NCBI GenBank assembly: GCA_030607715.1 | Contig: JAUWJM010000006.1 | Coordinates: 1-25,269 of the forward strand | DNA length: 25,269 nt | Reading direction: 5' to 3' | From: Candidatus Aerophobota bacterium | GTDB taxonomy: Bacteria > Aerophobota > Aerophobia > Aerophobales > B3-G15 | Shown here: positions 1 through 8,077 of the stretch, one piece after another | Layout of the letters: every line of letters starts with the position of its first letter | Numbering within the stretch: the first letter of the stretch is position 1 | Made by a program: the position numbers and the translations under genes | The notes under the pieces: model-generated | The model's input: the letters and a program-made list of their open reading frames with translations, nothing else | Databases searched by the model: none | What the model was told of the DNA's origin: nothing

Positions 1-504
1 ATTGTGGACACAACTGGACTGGTAAGGGATGGAGTAGGAAAAGCTTTAAAACTATCCATAATTGATATTATTCATCCTCAACTGCTTTTAGCCTTACAAA
101 AAGAGGATGAACTGGAACACATCCTCATCTCTTTCAAAGGAATATTAACTCCCAGGATATTCAGAATCTCTGTCCCTTCTCAAATAAATCCAAAGAACTA
201 TTTAATTAGAAGGAGTCACCGAGAAAAAAAATTTAAAAATTACTTTAAAGGAGCTTCTTTAAAAGAAATATCCCTAAAAAAGGTGGGAATAAGTTCTTCC
301 TTAACAACACAATCTTTTATCCCTGATCATCTGGTGAGCTTGAGAGATAAGCAGGGAAAAGATATGGCTCTGGGAATAATCGAGGAACTAAACACAAAGG
401 AAAGGAAAGTTTATATTTACACTCCCCTTAAAAAAGAGCAAATAGGGAGTATTATCCTGGGAAAAATTAAAATTACTCGAGAAGGCAAACAGCTATTATA
501 TTAA
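1..504 (+). CDS. Clp1/GRC3-type P-loop polynucleotide kinase family protein, C-terminal part
   Basis: The reading frame is open from base 1 and ends at TAA, so this is the C-terminal 167 codons of a gene that begins outside the window; the GTG at base 4 is not a real start. The opening VDTTGLVRDGVGKALK, followed by an Ile/Pro-rich segment and QLLLALQKEDELEHIL, matches the conserved 'DTtGlv.G..G..Lk....i..i.P' block after the P-loop core in Clp1/Grc3/Nol9 proteins, which phosphorylate 5'-hydroxyl RNA or DNA ends. The remaining ~110 residues look like the small beta-rich C-terminal domain of that family. Walker A lies outside the window, so catalytic competence cannot be judged. The gene converges on the next one with a 26-base gap. 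The family is usual in archaea and eukaryotes and scattered in bacteria. Family call fairly sure; substrate unknown. Confidence 0.72.
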   Translation: MVDTTGLVRDGVGKALKLSIIDIIHPQLLLALQKEDELEHILISFKGILTPRIFRISVPSQINPKNYLIRRSHREKKFKNYFKGASLKEISLKKVGISSSLTTQSFIPDHLVSLRDKQGKDMALGIIEELNTKERKVYIYTPLKKEQIGSIILGKIKITREGKQLLY

Positions 505-530
505 TAGATATCTCTTTCCTTTTTAAGCTG

Positions 531-1001
531 CTAACCAAAGTCCTCTGGCTTTAACTCTTTTAATTCTTTCTTGAATTCCTCAATTTCCTTATCCTTAATG
601 GGACCTCCTCCTGAAGCTACTTTATCTAAAACAGTTTCATCAATGTATATGGGAACTTTGAGCCTCAGGGCTAAAGCTATAGCATCACTGGGACGAGAAT
701 CAACCTGAATACTTTTTCCGTTTTGTTTTATCAGAATCCTGGCGTAAAAGGTGTTATTCCTAAGATCATTTATCACTATTCTATCCACTTTTCCTTTAAG
801 CTTTTCAATTAAAGACTTGGCCAAATCATGGGTTAAAGGACGAGGAGGCTTTACATTCTCTAAGGCTAAGGCAATGGATTGAGCCTCAAACAAACCAACC
901 CATATAGGCAAAGTTTTCTCACCCTCTTTCTCCTTTAAAACAATTACCGGCATCTTTGATTTAATATCAATAGCCACATTAATAACTCGAACTTCTATCA
1001 A
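531..1001 (-). CDS. Bifunctional nuclease domain (BFN/DUF151) protein
   Basis: The protein is about 156 residues and nearly all of it is one BFN/DUF151 domain. Family landmarks are LPIWVGLFEAQSIALAL near the N-terminus, RPLTHDLAKSLIEKL in the middle, and the hallmark SRPSDAIALALRLKVPIY in the C-terminal half, followed by an acidic Lys/Glu-rich tail. The plant member has nuclease activity; most bacterial members have no assigned role. I prefer the TTG at 1001 over the GTG at 1010: an AAGAGG lies 8 nt before the TTG but overlaps the GTG, and the product then starts MIEVRVINVAID, typical of the family. It is the last gene of the leftward run, 30 nt after the phosphoglycerate mutase gene. No terminator hairpin is visible in the short convergent gap. 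Confidence 0.85.
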   Translation of the reverse strand: MIEVRVINVAIDIKSKMPVIVLKEKEGEKTLPIWVGLFEAQSIALALENVKPPRPLTHDLAKSLIEKLKGKVDRIVINDLRNNTFYARILIKQNGKSIQVDSRPSDAIALALRLKVPIYIDETVLDKVASGGGPIKDKEIEEFKKELKELKPEDFG

Positions 1002-1031
1002 ATTTATCACCTCTTCTCAGTTAAAAATTTT

Positions 1032-2255
1032 TTAAGAACCAACCATATGACCGCATCCCATTAAATCTACTATTACCTTATTTAACTGTGTTCCAGTAAA
1101 ATGTCCCAGGCAACCTGATGCTACAGAAACCTCATCAAAAGATTTTACCGTATCCCTCCTTATACCATCTCCATAGATTAGCACGGGAACAGGATCACTA
1201 CTGTGCCTCTTTATAGAAACAGGTGTAGAGTGATCAGCTGTTATAACAAACCACACATCCTCTTCTCTTAAGATTTCAGCCAGTCGATTTACCTTTTCAA
1301 TCATTAAGATCTTATCTTTCAAATTTCCATCATGGCTGGCATTATCAGCTCCCTTTACATGAAGAAAAACAAAGTCAAATTTTCTTAAGGCCTCCTTAGC
1401 TGCCCGAGCTTTGGCTTCAATATCCGTATCTACTCTTCCTGTTGCTCCTTTAACCTTAATAATTTGCATCCCTACATACCTGGCCACTCCTTTATAAAGA
1501 GCAGCTCCTGATATACAGCAAGAGCTAAATCCATATCTTTCCTCCAAAGAATCCACTTTCTGATATACTCCTGCTCCTCGAGTCAAAACTATATTAGCTG
1601 GCAGTTTTCCCTCTTTTTCCCTTTCCTTATTTAAAGGGTGAGAGGAGAGAACTTCCCAGCTCCTCTTTACAAATACATTCACTATCTGAGAAGTTCTTTT
1701 GGCCTCTTCAGTATCCTTAAGAGGCTTTGATTTTAAGGGAGGGATAATCTGAGAAGAATGTGGGTCAGTATCGGAAATAGCTGATGAAAGACCCTTTCCT
1801 CTTAAAACTAAAACTCCCCTGTGTTCAGTAGAGGAGGTAAAAATAATCTCTACTCCATTTATTTTAATACCCTGTAAGGATTTGGCAAGCTCAACTCCCT
1901 CATCTTTTAATCTTCCTGCTCTTCTATCTATAACTTGAAATTTTTCATCTACAGTGGCAAAATTGCATCTAAAGGCAACATCTCCCTCTTTCAAATCAAT
2001 CCCAACTCCCAGAGCTTCAAAAGGACCTCTTCCCCGATAGTAAACTTTTGGCTCATAACCAAAAAGAGCCAGATGAGCGGTATCACTGCCCGGGATAACC
2101 CCAACTCCCAGAGTATTCATTAACCCGGTAGCTCCTTTTCGGGCTAAATCATCAAGAACAGGTTTACTTGCCAATTGCAAAGGGGTTTTCCCATCTTTTA
2201 CTGCTCTGTCACCCAATCCATCAATAATTGTGAAAATTGCCTTTTTTTCTACCAT
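1032..2255 (-). CDS. apgM: 2,3-bisphosphoglycerate-independent phosphoglycerate mutase, archaeal type
   Basis: Interconverts 3- and 2-phosphoglycerate in glycolysis/gluconeogenesis, a cytosolic metal-dependent enzyme of the alkaline phosphatase superfamily. The 407-residue length suits the ApgM class, which is shorter than the ~510-residue bacterial GpmI. Visible motifs are IIDGLGDR at residues 10-17 (metal-binding Asp12), [14 protein letters not shown] with the likely nucleophile Ser57, [18 protein letters not shown], and TADHSTP with metal ligands Asp and His near the C-terminus. The start is ATG, preceded by an AAGGGT-like site. Seventy bases separate it from the SpoIID-domain gene upstream, with no strong promoter that I can see, so it probably belongs to the same leftward transcript. 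ApgM occurs in archaea and many deep-branching or anaerobic bacteria. Confidence 0.93.
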   Translation of the reverse strand: MVEKKAIFTIIDGLGDRAVKDGKTPLQLASKPVLDDLARKGATGLMNTLGVGVIPGSDTAHLALFGYEPKVYYRGRGPFEALGVGIDLKEGDVAFRCNFATVDEKFQVIDRRAGRLKDEGVELAKSLQGIKINGVEIIFTSSTEHRGVLVLRGKGLSSAISDTDPHSSQIIPPLKSKPLKDTEEAKRTSQIVNVFVKRSWEVLSSHPLNKEREKEGKLPANIVLTRGAGVYQKVDSLEERYGFSSCCISGAALYKGVARYVGMQIIKVKGATGRVDTDIEAKARAAKEALRKFDFVFLHVKGADNASHDGNLKDKILMIEKVNRLAEILREEDVWFVITADHSTPVSIKRHSSDPVPVLIYGDGIRRDTVKSFDEVSVASGCLGHFTGTQLNKVIVDLMGCGHMVGS

Positions 2256-2325
2256 AACTTTTTACCCTTTTCTCTTAGAGTATTAATCCCTAAGAAATTG
2301 TCAAGATATTATAGCGCCAGTTTAT

Positions 2326-3441
2326 TTAGTATGCCTTCTCAATTTCTGTGCCGGGGTAGTAAAATTTGAGTATTTCATTTACACTGTATCCCTTCTCAGC
2401 CATAGCTTTAGCTCCCCATTGACACATCCCCACTCCATGACCCCAGCCTTTTCCAATAAAGATAAAATAATTGCCTTTTTTCTCAACTTTAAACCGGGTA
2501 CTTTTAATTTTATTAGGTCCTACTAAACGCCGAAACTCGGTTCCTGCTAAATGAATTTCACCTTTTGATGAATCAATGGCTAACTTCCTTACCCTTTCTC
2601 CTTTGTCCCAATTTACTACTTCAATCTGATTGATTTCTTCTATGATCAGCCCTTTCCTTTCAAGTATTTTTTTGAGCTCTTGCGCTTTTATTGAAAATCT
2701 CCAATGATAGTGAGGTGATTCTGTACAAAACTTTTCAGAAATAGCCTGAAGATAGGGAAGATCTTCTCCCCAGACATCAAAACTGGAAGCAGTATAGCCT
2801 CCACAACAGGCATAATAGTAAGCCTCAATAGGTTCGCCTTGAAAGATAAGAATCTCACCTCGGGTTAAATCTACGGCTATTCGAGCTAAGGGGTCCTCTG
2901 ATTCTACTCCTCCATACACCTGATGCTTTACCTCATCAACTAAATGATAATCCTCATTTGAGGAATCGCTTATCTTTTTAAAAGCATAGGTTCTGGCTGC
3001 AACAGCCTGAGCAGCCACACTGGCAAAAGGCCAGTTGGGATCAATTTCCCACTTTATAACCCCGTAAAGATAATCCTCCAGGGGAAGTTGATTGATTATT
3101 TCTAAAATACCACTTTTTTGAAGAATCAGTATCTTCCCCCGGTATCTTCTACCATTAGCTATGCAGAAAGAATCCTTTTGAGGAATTATCCAAATTTTTT
3201 TTCCCCATATTTTTGAATCAAATTTTATTCCCTTTGAAGTAGCTCTTAATAAAATTGAGCAAGGACTTAAGCTGCAATTTTTAGCCTCTCCTTTTATCTG
3301 ATAAAAACCTGTGGCTCCTACTTTAACAACTTTACCTTCCAGAATCTTAACTTTTATTAAAGGAGAATCTTGAGAGATGCCAACCAGAGGAAGAAAAAAT
3401 AAAATTACCATTAAAAAAAGGAAAGAGACTCTTTGTTTCAT
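2326..3441 (-). CDS. SpoIID/LytB-domain cell-wall protein
   Basis: A 371-residue secreted or envelope protein. Residues ~4-23 form a hydrophobic signal sequence after MKQR. The SpoIID domain follows: [18 protein letters not shown] at 121-138, where Glu132 aligns with the catalytic Glu of SpoIID lytic transglycosylases; [12 protein letters not shown] just after; ACCGGYT at 211-217; and the C-terminal signature [16 protein letters not shown]. Family members cleave denuded peptidoglycan glycan strands (SpoIID) or enhance amidases (LytB). The domain is widespread in non-sporulating bacteria, so it does not imply sporulation. The ATG overlaps the hisI stop by 4 nt (ATGA type), indicating translational coupling to histidine genes with no evident functional link. 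Confidence 0.88.
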   Translation of the reverse strand: MKQRVSFLFLMVILFFLPLVGISQDSPLIKVKILEGKVVKVGATGFYQIKGEAKNCSLSPCSILLRATSKGIKFDSKIWGKKIWIIPQKDSFCIANGRRYRGKILILQKSGILEIINQLPLEDYLYGVIKWEIDPNWPFASVAAQAVAARTYAFKKISDSSNEDYHLVDEVKHQVYGGVESEDPLARIAVDLTRGEILIFQGEPIEAYYYACCGGYTASSFDVWGEDLPYLQAISEKFCTESPHYHWRFSIKAQELKKILERKGLIIEEINQIEVVNWDKGERVRKLAIDSSKGEIHLAGTEFRRLVGPNKIKSTRFKVEKKGNYFIFIGKGWGHGVGMCQWGAKAMAEKGYSVNEILKFYYPGTEIEKAY

Positions 3442-3818
3442 TTATAAATCTTTTCAGGATTAAAAATTTTCTCTTCCACTACTTTTAAATCGTCTTTTCC
3501 AGTAACTTTTCTAAAAAAACAAGACCTATATCCTTTGTGACAGGCAGCTTTTATCTGATTTACTTTTATCAGCAAGGCATCTCCATCGCAATCTATTCTT
3601 ATTTCTTTAACCAGTTGATAATGGCCAGATCTCTCTCCTTTTACCCAGAACTTTTCCCGCGATCTACTCCAAAAGCAAGTTCTATCTGTGCAAAGAGTTC
3701 TCTCTAAAGCTTCTCTGTTCATCCAGGCCATCATTAAAACCTCACCTGTTCTTATATCCTGAATTATCACTGGTATTAATCCCTGTGGGTTAAATTTTAG
3801 CTCATCTATTAGTTTCAT
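3438..3818 (-). CDS. hisI: Phosphoribosyl-AMP cyclohydrolase
   Basis: Opens the adenine ring of phosphoribosyl-AMP in the third step of histidine synthesis, using zinc and magnesium. The 126 residues form a stand-alone HisI domain without the fused HisE pyrophosphatase. Motifs are [31 protein letters not shown], the metal-binding [13 protein letters not shown], and [13 protein letters not shown] with the conserved cysteines. Its ATG overlaps the hisA stop (ATGA), and its own stop overlaps the following SpoIID-domain gene, so three genes are translationally coupled. hisF, hisH and hisE are not in the window and must lie elsewhere if the pathway is complete. Confidence 0.96.
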   Translation of the reverse strand: MKLIDELKFNPQGLIPVIIQDIRTGEVLMMAWMNREALERTLCTDRTCFWSRSREKFWVKGERSGHYQLVKEIRIDCDGDALLIKVNQIKAACHKGYRSCFFRKVTGKDDLKVVEEKIFNPEKIYK

Positions 3819-4540
3819 TTTAACCTGACTAATTTTAAAGCCTCCTCCAATTTTATTCCTCCAGCATAAAGAGCTTTTCCTATGATTATTCCCTTTACAT
3901 TTTTATCTCTTAAATCAATAATCTTTTTAACATCTTCTAAAGATGAGACACCTCCTGACACAATTACATTTAAATTGACATTTTTTAAGAATTCTTTGAT
4001 AAATTTAATATCAACTCCCTTCATAGTTCCATCTCTTTTAATGTTGGTAAAAACAACGCTGGTAACTCCCACATTTTTTAAATCCCGGGCTAAGTCTTTT
4101 GCCTTAACAAAGGTTTCCTCTTCCCATCCTTTAATAACTAACTTGCCTTCTTGAGAGTCCAGAGAAATGATAATCTTATCTCCAAATTCCTGCACACATC
4201 TCTTAACAAAATCAAGGGATAAGGCTTTGCTTCCCAGGATGACAAAATCTACTCCTGTGCCTAAAACCTGCTTAAGAGTAATCATATTCCTGATTCCTCC
4301 TCCAAATTCCAGAGGAATCTGAACATCTCTTCTTATCTTTTCTACCAGTTTAAGATGTTTGGGCCTGCCGGAAAAGGCACCATCTAAATCCACTATATGC
4401 AAACGGAGAGCTCCTTTTTCTGCCCATAGCTTAGCCATAGCTAAAGGATTATCAGAATAAATAATCTCTTTATCCCTTTTTCCCTGCCATAATCGCACAC
4501 ATTGATTGTCCTTTAGGTCTATAGCAGGAATAATTAGCAT
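3815..4540 (-). CDS. hisA: Phosphoribosylformimino-5-aminoimidazole carboxamide ribotide isomerase (HisA)
   Basis: An Amadori-type isomerase opening the ribose of ProFAR to PRFAR in histidine synthesis. The 241 residues make one (beta-alpha)8 barrel, the usual HisA length. Motifs are [18 protein letters not shown] at the N-terminus with catalytic Asp8, [23 protein letters not shown] (first-half phosphate loop), [14 protein letters not shown] with the second catalytic Asp, and [13 protein letters not shown] plus [11 protein letters not shown] (second phosphate-binding half). The VDLDGAF and KGW features separate it from HisF. It lies 12 nt after the AIR-synthase-like gene and overlaps hisI by 4 nt. 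The pairing of hisA and hisI without hisF between them departs from classic his operons. Confidence 0.96.
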   Translation of the reverse strand: MLIIPAIDLKDNQCVRLWQGKRDKEIIYSDNPLAMAKLWAEKGALRLHIVDLDGAFSGRPKHLKLVEKIRRDVQIPLEFGGGIRNMITLKQVLGTGVDFVILGSKALSLDFVKRCVQEFGDKIIISLDSQEGKLVIKGWEEETFVKAKDLARDLKNVGVTSVVFTNIKRDGTMKGVDIKFIKEFLKNVNLNVIVSGGVSSLEDVKKIIDLRDKNVKGIIIGKALYAGGIKLEEALKLVRLK

Positions 4541-4552
4541 TAACTAACTCCT

Positions 4553-5587
4553 TTAAAAAATTTTATTTAACTCATCCCTGTAGTTTACAGAAAAATAATG
4601 GCTTTTAGTTCCCTCAACAATGCTAAGACCTTCCTTTTTTGGCACTACCTCTCCAATAGATGCACATTTTATCCCCTCTTTTTTGTATAAATTCAACAGT
4701 TTTTCTGCCTCCTTTGGATCAAGAGTTAAAATTAAAGCCCCTGAGGCTAAGAGTCCTAAAGGGTCCAATTGGTAAATATTACAGAGAATCTGGGTTTCTC
4801 TCAAAACGGGAATCTTTTCTCTTTTAACTCTTACACCTAGTCCTGAGGCATAAGCTATCTCCCAGAGTCCAGCTTTAAGACCTCCTTCAGTGGGGTCATG
4901 CATACAATGAACCTCAACCTTTTCACTGGCTAAAAGAGCTTCTTTAACTACACTTATCCCTGGAGTATAGAGAAATCTTTCCATACTCTTTAAAAAAGAG
5001 GTAGAAATTTTTCCCTTTAGCTCTTCTCTTTTTTCCTGATAAATTACATTGGTTCCCTCTATGGCTACTCCCTTGGTAAGTAGTATAACATCCCCTACCT
5101 TTGCTCCAGAACTTTTAACTAATTTATCCTTAGAAACCTTACCTATCATTTGACCAATAGCTATGGGCTCACTTACACGAGAGGTGACTTCTGTATGCCC
5201 TCCTACCAAAGATACTCCCAACTTCTCAGAGGCTGAAAGTAATTGGTTAAAGATACCATTTAAAAAGATTTGATTTACCCGTTTTTGAGGAAGAAGAAGG
5301 GTAAGAAGAAACCAGCGTGGAGTAGCTCCCATACAGGCTACATCATTAGCATTGATGTTTACTATATACCAACCTAAATTCTGAGAAGTAAAGGTTACAG
5401 GGTCGGTCTTCACCACCAGATATTCTCCCTCAAATTCTATTACAGCAGCATCTTCTCCAATTTGTGGTCCCACAATAACTGTTTTATCAGAAGAAAGGAA
5501 AGAAAAAAGTTTCTGTAGGATTTCAGGGCTTATCTTTCCAGAAGGAAAAACTTGTTCACTATCCTTTTCATATTTTAAAGAATTCAA
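4553..5587 (-). CDS. AIR synthase-related (PurM/HypE-like) ATP-binding protein
   Basis: A 344-residue protein of the PurM/HypE/SelD/ThiL ATP-binding superfamily. The N-terminal half carries GEDAAVIEFEGEYLVVKTDPV and INANDVACMGATPRWFLLTLLLP, the metal-ATP binding region shared with HypE. The second half contains VHCMHDPTEGGLKAGLWEIA and LGLLASGALILTL, typical of the AIRS_C domain. True HypE ends in a conserved C-terminal Cys (PRIC type) that carries the thiocarbamate; this protein ends KIF, so hydrogenase maturation is unlikely. The start is probably TTG, with GAGG only about 3 nt away, so the exact start is uncertain. It is the first gene of the leftward run, ~20 nt from a strong promoter. 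Its substrate is unknown. Confidence 0.8.
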   Translation of the reverse strand: MNSLKYEKDSEQVFPSGKISPEILQKLFSFLSSDKTVIVGPQIGEDAAVIEFEGEYLVVKTDPVTFTSQNLGWYIVNINANDVACMGATPRWFLLTLLLPQKRVNQIFLNGIFNQLLSASEKLGVSLVGGHTEVTSRVSEPIAIGQMIGKVSKDKLVKSSGAKVGDVILLTKGVAIEGTNVIYQEKREELKGKISTSFLKSMERFLYTPGISVVKEALLASEKVEVHCMHDPTEGGLKAGLWEIAYASGLGVRVKREKIPVLRETQILCNIYQLDPLGLLASGALILTLDPKEAEKLLNLYKKEGIKCASIGEVVPKKEGLSIVEGTKSHYFSVNYRDELNKIF

Positions 5588-5607
5588 TTCCTCAACCTCT
5601 TTTGTTC

Positions 5608-5636
5608 TTTATATCACCTAATGCTCACTCTGTCAA
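5608..5636 (-). promoter_or_regulatory. Sigma70-type promoter for the leftward operon
   Basis: Read on the minus strand: TTGACA (5636-5631), 17-base spacer, TATAAA (5613-5608). The first gene starts at 5587, leaving a very short leader. Its -35 box is 25 bases from that of the rightward promoter, so the two are back to back. Confidence 0.75.
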
Positions 5637-5661
5637 CCTTAAAAAACCAATTTTTTTCTTC

Positions 5662-5690
5662 TTGACTTAACAACTCCTGAGCAGTATAAT
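5662..5690 (+). promoter_or_regulatory. Sigma70-type promoter for the rightward catabolic cluster
   Basis: TTGACT at 5662-5667, a 17-base spacer, and a consensus TATAAT at 5685-5690. It would start transcription near 5697, giving a leader of about 70 bases before the thioesterase gene. A T-rich tract lies just upstream and may act as an UP element. Confidence 0.78.
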
Positions 5691-5765
5691 AAAATAAGTC
5701 TTGAGTGAAAAACCAACATCTAACTTAAATTACAAGTTACTTAAAGAGAAAAAAGGAGTCTGTAA

Positions 5766-6230
5766 ATGAGAGAGCAAAAAACACCAGCTCAATCAACCAC
5801 CATTTTATCTCATGTGATGATGCCCTCTGATGCAAGTCACTACGGAAATGTTCATGGGGGAGTAATAATGAAGCTGATGGATGAGGTTGCTTTTGTAGCT
5901 GCTTCTCGTCATGCTCGTCATAATGTAGTTACCGCAGGTATAGATTCGTTGAGTTTTAAAAACCCAGTGCATATTGGTGATGTGATAACTCTAAAAGCTA
6001 CTCTCACCTATGTAGGCAAATCATCCATGGAGATAGAGGTTTATGTTGAAACAGAAAGACTAAAAACAGGTAAGATTCTTCCTGTAGCTACAGCATACCT
6101 TACTATGGTGGCTCTAAACAAGGAAGGTCGGCCTACTGAGGTTCCCCAGCTTATCCTCCGGACAGAAAAGGAAAAGCGAAAATATGCAAAAGCCAAATCT
6201 CGTCGGGAGCAAAGATTAAAAATACTCTAA
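5766..6230 (+). CDS. Acyl-CoA thioesterase, hotdog fold (YciA/BACH type)
   Basis: Hydrolyses acyl-CoA to free acid and CoA. The 154 residues make a single hotdog domain with the YciA/acyl-CoA hydrolase signature: SHVMMPSDASHYGNVHGGVIMKLMDE spans residues 15-40, with Asn28, His30, Gly31 and Asp39 at the active site. VTAGIDSLSFKNPVHIGDV and a YLTMVAL strand follow. The C-terminal ~25 residues are a Lys/Arg-rich tail. The start is ATG with AAAAGGAG upstream. It opens the cluster and lies 17 nt before the epimerase-like gene. Its place with an E1-type dehydrogenase suggests release of CoA from an acyl-CoA produced by the pathway, but this is inference; these enzymes are often broad in substrate. 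Confidence 0.88.
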   Translation: MREQKTPAQSTTILSHVMMPSDASHYGNVHGGVIMKLMDEVAFVAASRHARHNVVTAGIDSLSFKNPVHIGDVITLKATLTYVGKSSMEIEVYVETERLKTGKILPVATAYLTMVALNKEGRPTEVPQLILRTEKEKRKYAKAKSRREQRLKIL

Positions 6231-6247
6231 AAATCAAGGAGGTAAAA

Positions 6248-7093
6248 ATGAAGTACGCAGCACATACATTAATGTGGACACCTGAGTTTACAGAAAAAGA
6301 CCTCGGTCTTTTTGACAAATTAAAGGAAATGGGATTTGATGGAATTGAAATCCATCTTAATCATCCTGAGACCTTACCTGTAGTGAAAATAAAGAAAAAA
6401 ATGCAGGATACAGGAATGAAATGCACCTTTACTGCTACTTTGGAGGAAAAACACAACCTGATTAGCTCGGATCAAAAAAAGAGAGAACAGGGCATAGCTT
6501 TTCTTAATGAGCGTGTTGATATCGCATCCGAGCTAAAAAGTGATGTTTTAGGTGGAGTTATATATGCTGCCTGGGGAGAGTTTACCGGAAAAATAAGAAC
6601 CAAACAAGAGTGGGATTACTGCAAAGAGTCTCTTCTTAAAGCGGCAGAATATGCAGAAAAAAAAGGTGTAGTGCTTGCTCTTGAACCTGTTAACCGATAT
6701 GAGACCTACTTTCTAAATATAGCAGAGGATACTCGCAAAATGGTGGAAGAAATTGCTCATCCCAATATCCGAATACATCTTGATACTTATCATCTCAATA
6801 TAGAAGAGGAAAGTTTCTATCAATCCATAAAGACAGCCGGTAAGTATCTTTATCACTTTCATGTCTGTGAAAACAACAGGGGTATACCCGGAACAGGACA
6901 TGTGCAATGGCAAGAAATTTACAAGGCTCTAAAGGAAATCAATTATAATAGGTGGGCCGTCATAGAGTCCTTTGTTCCTGCCATTGAAGAAATTGCCCGA
7001 ATGACTGCTATATGGAGAAAAGTAGCTCCCAGTGCTGATGCAATTGCCAGGGAGGGACTGAAATTCCTCAAACAGATAGAGGCCTCGGTATAA
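6248..7093 (+). CDS. Sugar 3-epimerase-type TIM-barrel protein (D-tagatose/D-psicose 3-epimerase family)
   Basis: A 281-residue xylose-isomerase-like TIM barrel. The four metal ligands of the tagatose/psicose 3-epimerase family are in place: Glu146 in ALEPVNRYE, Asp179 in HLDTYHLNIEE, His205 in HFHVCENNRGIPG, and Glu240 in AVIESF. The NRYE, DTYHLNIEE and ENNRG blocks are specific to that family rather than to the wider AP-endonuclease-2 group. The expected reaction is reversible C3 epimerisation of a free ketose in the cytosol. A strong AAGGAGG precedes the ATG. It sits in a sugar-import cluster and so may act on the imported sugar or on a product of the second, rhamnose-isomerase-like protein. 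The actual ketose cannot be read from sequence. Confidence 0.82.
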   Translation: MKYAAHTLMWTPEFTEKDLGLFDKLKEMGFDGIEIHLNHPETLPVVKIKKKMQDTGMKCTFTATLEEKHNLISSDQKKREQGIAFLNERVDIASELKSDVLGGVIYAAWGEFTGKIRTKQEWDYCKESLLKAAEYAEKKGVVLALEPVNRYETYFLNIAEDTRKMVEEIAHPNIRIHLDTYHLNIEEESFYQSIKTAGKYLYHFHVCENNRGIPGTGHVQWQEIYKALKEINYNRWAVIESFVPAIEEIARMTAIWRKVAPSADAIAREGLKFLKQIEASV

Positions 7094-7098
7094 TTAAA

Positions 7099-7128
7099 CC
7101 CAGATTCGGTGCCCTGGTAAAACTCTTC
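7099..7128 (+). repeat. 30-bp repeat, inverted relative to a copy at 11661-11690
   Basis: Begins CCCAGATTCGGT and continues with CTGGTAAAACT; 26 of 30 bases match the reverse complement of 11661-11690. It starts 5 bases after the stop of the epimerase-like gene. Similarity stops after ~30 bases. It may be the end of a small decayed repeat element or a shared regulatory site. Confidence 0.6.
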
Positions 7129-7163
7129 ACTTAGATAGGAGAGAAATATATCAGTTTTCTTTT

Positions 7164-7239
7164 CTCTCCCCTTACGGGAGGGCATATATTCCTTTCCTTT
7201 TTTCCTCTCCCTTTATGGGAGAGGATTAAGGTGAGGGTG
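7164..7239. repeat. GC-richer palindromic intergenic repeats (CTCTCCC type)
   Basis: Two hairpins lie in the 228-base gap before corrinoid gene 1: CTCCC-CTTAC-GGGAG at 7166-7180 and CCTCTCCC-TTTAT-GGGAGAGG at 7204-7224. The second is followed by GGTGAGGGTGA. This resembles the dispersed 'CTCTCCC..GGGAGAGG..GGTGAGGG' palindromes found in gaps of many bacterial genomes. A related copy lies near 15056. The hairpins could also attenuate read-through or stabilise the upstream transcript. Confidence 0.65.
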
Positions 7240-7321
7240 AATTAGATTTAGGAGAGGGGGATATTTAGCCTCCCAATAGTAAACTACCTTATCTATAAAA
7301 AAATAAGAGGAGGAAAATACT

Positions 7322-7966
7322 ATGAGTAATGAGATTTTTGAGGAGCTAAAGAAAGCTGTCCTGGAGTATGATAATGAAAAGGCGGCCAGTTTAGCTAAAC
7401 AGGTGGCTGAGAAAAAAATAGATCCTGTCAAAGCACTGAATGCAATGACAGAAGCTATCAGGCAAGTTGGCGATGGTTTTAGCAAGGGAGAACTCTGGCT
7501 TCCTGATTTAGTTGGGGCAGCAGATGCTATGCAAGCTGCTATGCCTATAATACAGGAAGAAATCAAAAGAAAGGGGATAAAGGTAGAAACTACAGGGACT
7601 GTTGTTGCTGGAACAGTTTTCGGAGATATCCATAACATAGGAAAGACAATGGTGTGCACATTACTTGCTGCTGAGGGTTTTACTGTTCATGATTTAGGAA
7701 TTAATGTTACTGCGGAAAAATTTGTAGAAGCGGTCAAGAAATACAGAGCAAATATCCTGGCTATGTCTGCTCTTATGACTATGACTGCTCCCGAGCAAAG
7801 GAAAGTTATTGCTCTTTTAAAGGAAGGAAATCTCAGAGATAAAGTAAAGATAATGGTTGGCGGAGGTGCTATAACTGAGGAATTTGCTAAAGATATTGGA
7901 GCAGATGGATATGATCCCACTGCACCTGGTGGAGCAAAATTAGCCCGAAAACTAATGAGTAAATGA
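7322..7966 (+). CDS. Corrinoid (cobalamin-binding) methyltransferase protein 1
   Basis: A 214-residue methyl carrier of the MtbC/MttC/MtgC type. Residues ~1-88 form the helical cap (B12-binding-2) with the conserved ELWLPDLVGAADAM. Residues ~90-212 form the Rossmann-like B12 domain with GDIHNIGKTMV, where Asp102-x-His104-x-x-Gly107 is the DxHxxG motif whose His is the lower cobalt ligand. SALMTMT (149-155) and VGGGAI (179-184) line the nucleotide tail pocket. Such proteins accept a methyl group from a substrate-specific methyltransferase and pass it on to THF or another acceptor. The RBS is GAGGAGG before ATG. Unusually, its neighbours are an epimerase and an E1 dehydrogenase, not a methyltransferase; the MttB-like gene is 11 kb downstream beside paralogue 2 (roughly half identical by eye). 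Confidence 0.93.
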   Translation: MSNEIFEELKKAVLEYDNEKAASLAKQVAEKKIDPVKALNAMTEAIRQVGDGFSKGELWLPDLVGAADAMQAAMPIIQEEIKRKGIKVETTGTVVAGTVFGDIHNIGKTMVCTLLAAEGFTVHDLGINVTAEKFVEAVKKYRANILAMSALMTMTAPEQRKVIALLKEGNLRDKVKIMVGGGAITEEFAKDIGADGYDPTAPGGAKLARKLMSK

Positions 7967-7974
7967 GTTGATGC

Positions 7975-8033
7975 GTGAATGCGTAAATGAGTAAAAAATG
8001 TTTCTCGATGGGGAGGGGCGAGTCTCCTCGCTC
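7975..8033. repeat. Short degenerate direct repeats and a hairpin before the E1 gene
   Basis: After the corrinoid gene stop there are 8-base units of the type TGCGTGAA/TGCGTAAA/TGAGTAAA in a row. Then a hairpin at 8016-8033 (GGGCGAG-TCTC-CTCGCTC with one G-T pair). No T-run follows, so it is not a standard terminator; it may separate expression of the two genes. Confidence 0.45.
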
Positions 8034-8077
8034 AATGATTTATAATTTTCTATGTTTTAAATAAGGAGAAAATTAAA

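Noticed and set aside
2326..3441. Evidence for sporulation
   Set aside because: SpoIID/LytB domains are common in non-sporulating bacteria, and no other sporulation gene is present.
7094..7321. Cobalamin riboswitch before corrinoid gene 1
   Set aside because: No B12-box-like conserved core is visible; the gap is taken up by simple palindromic repeats.
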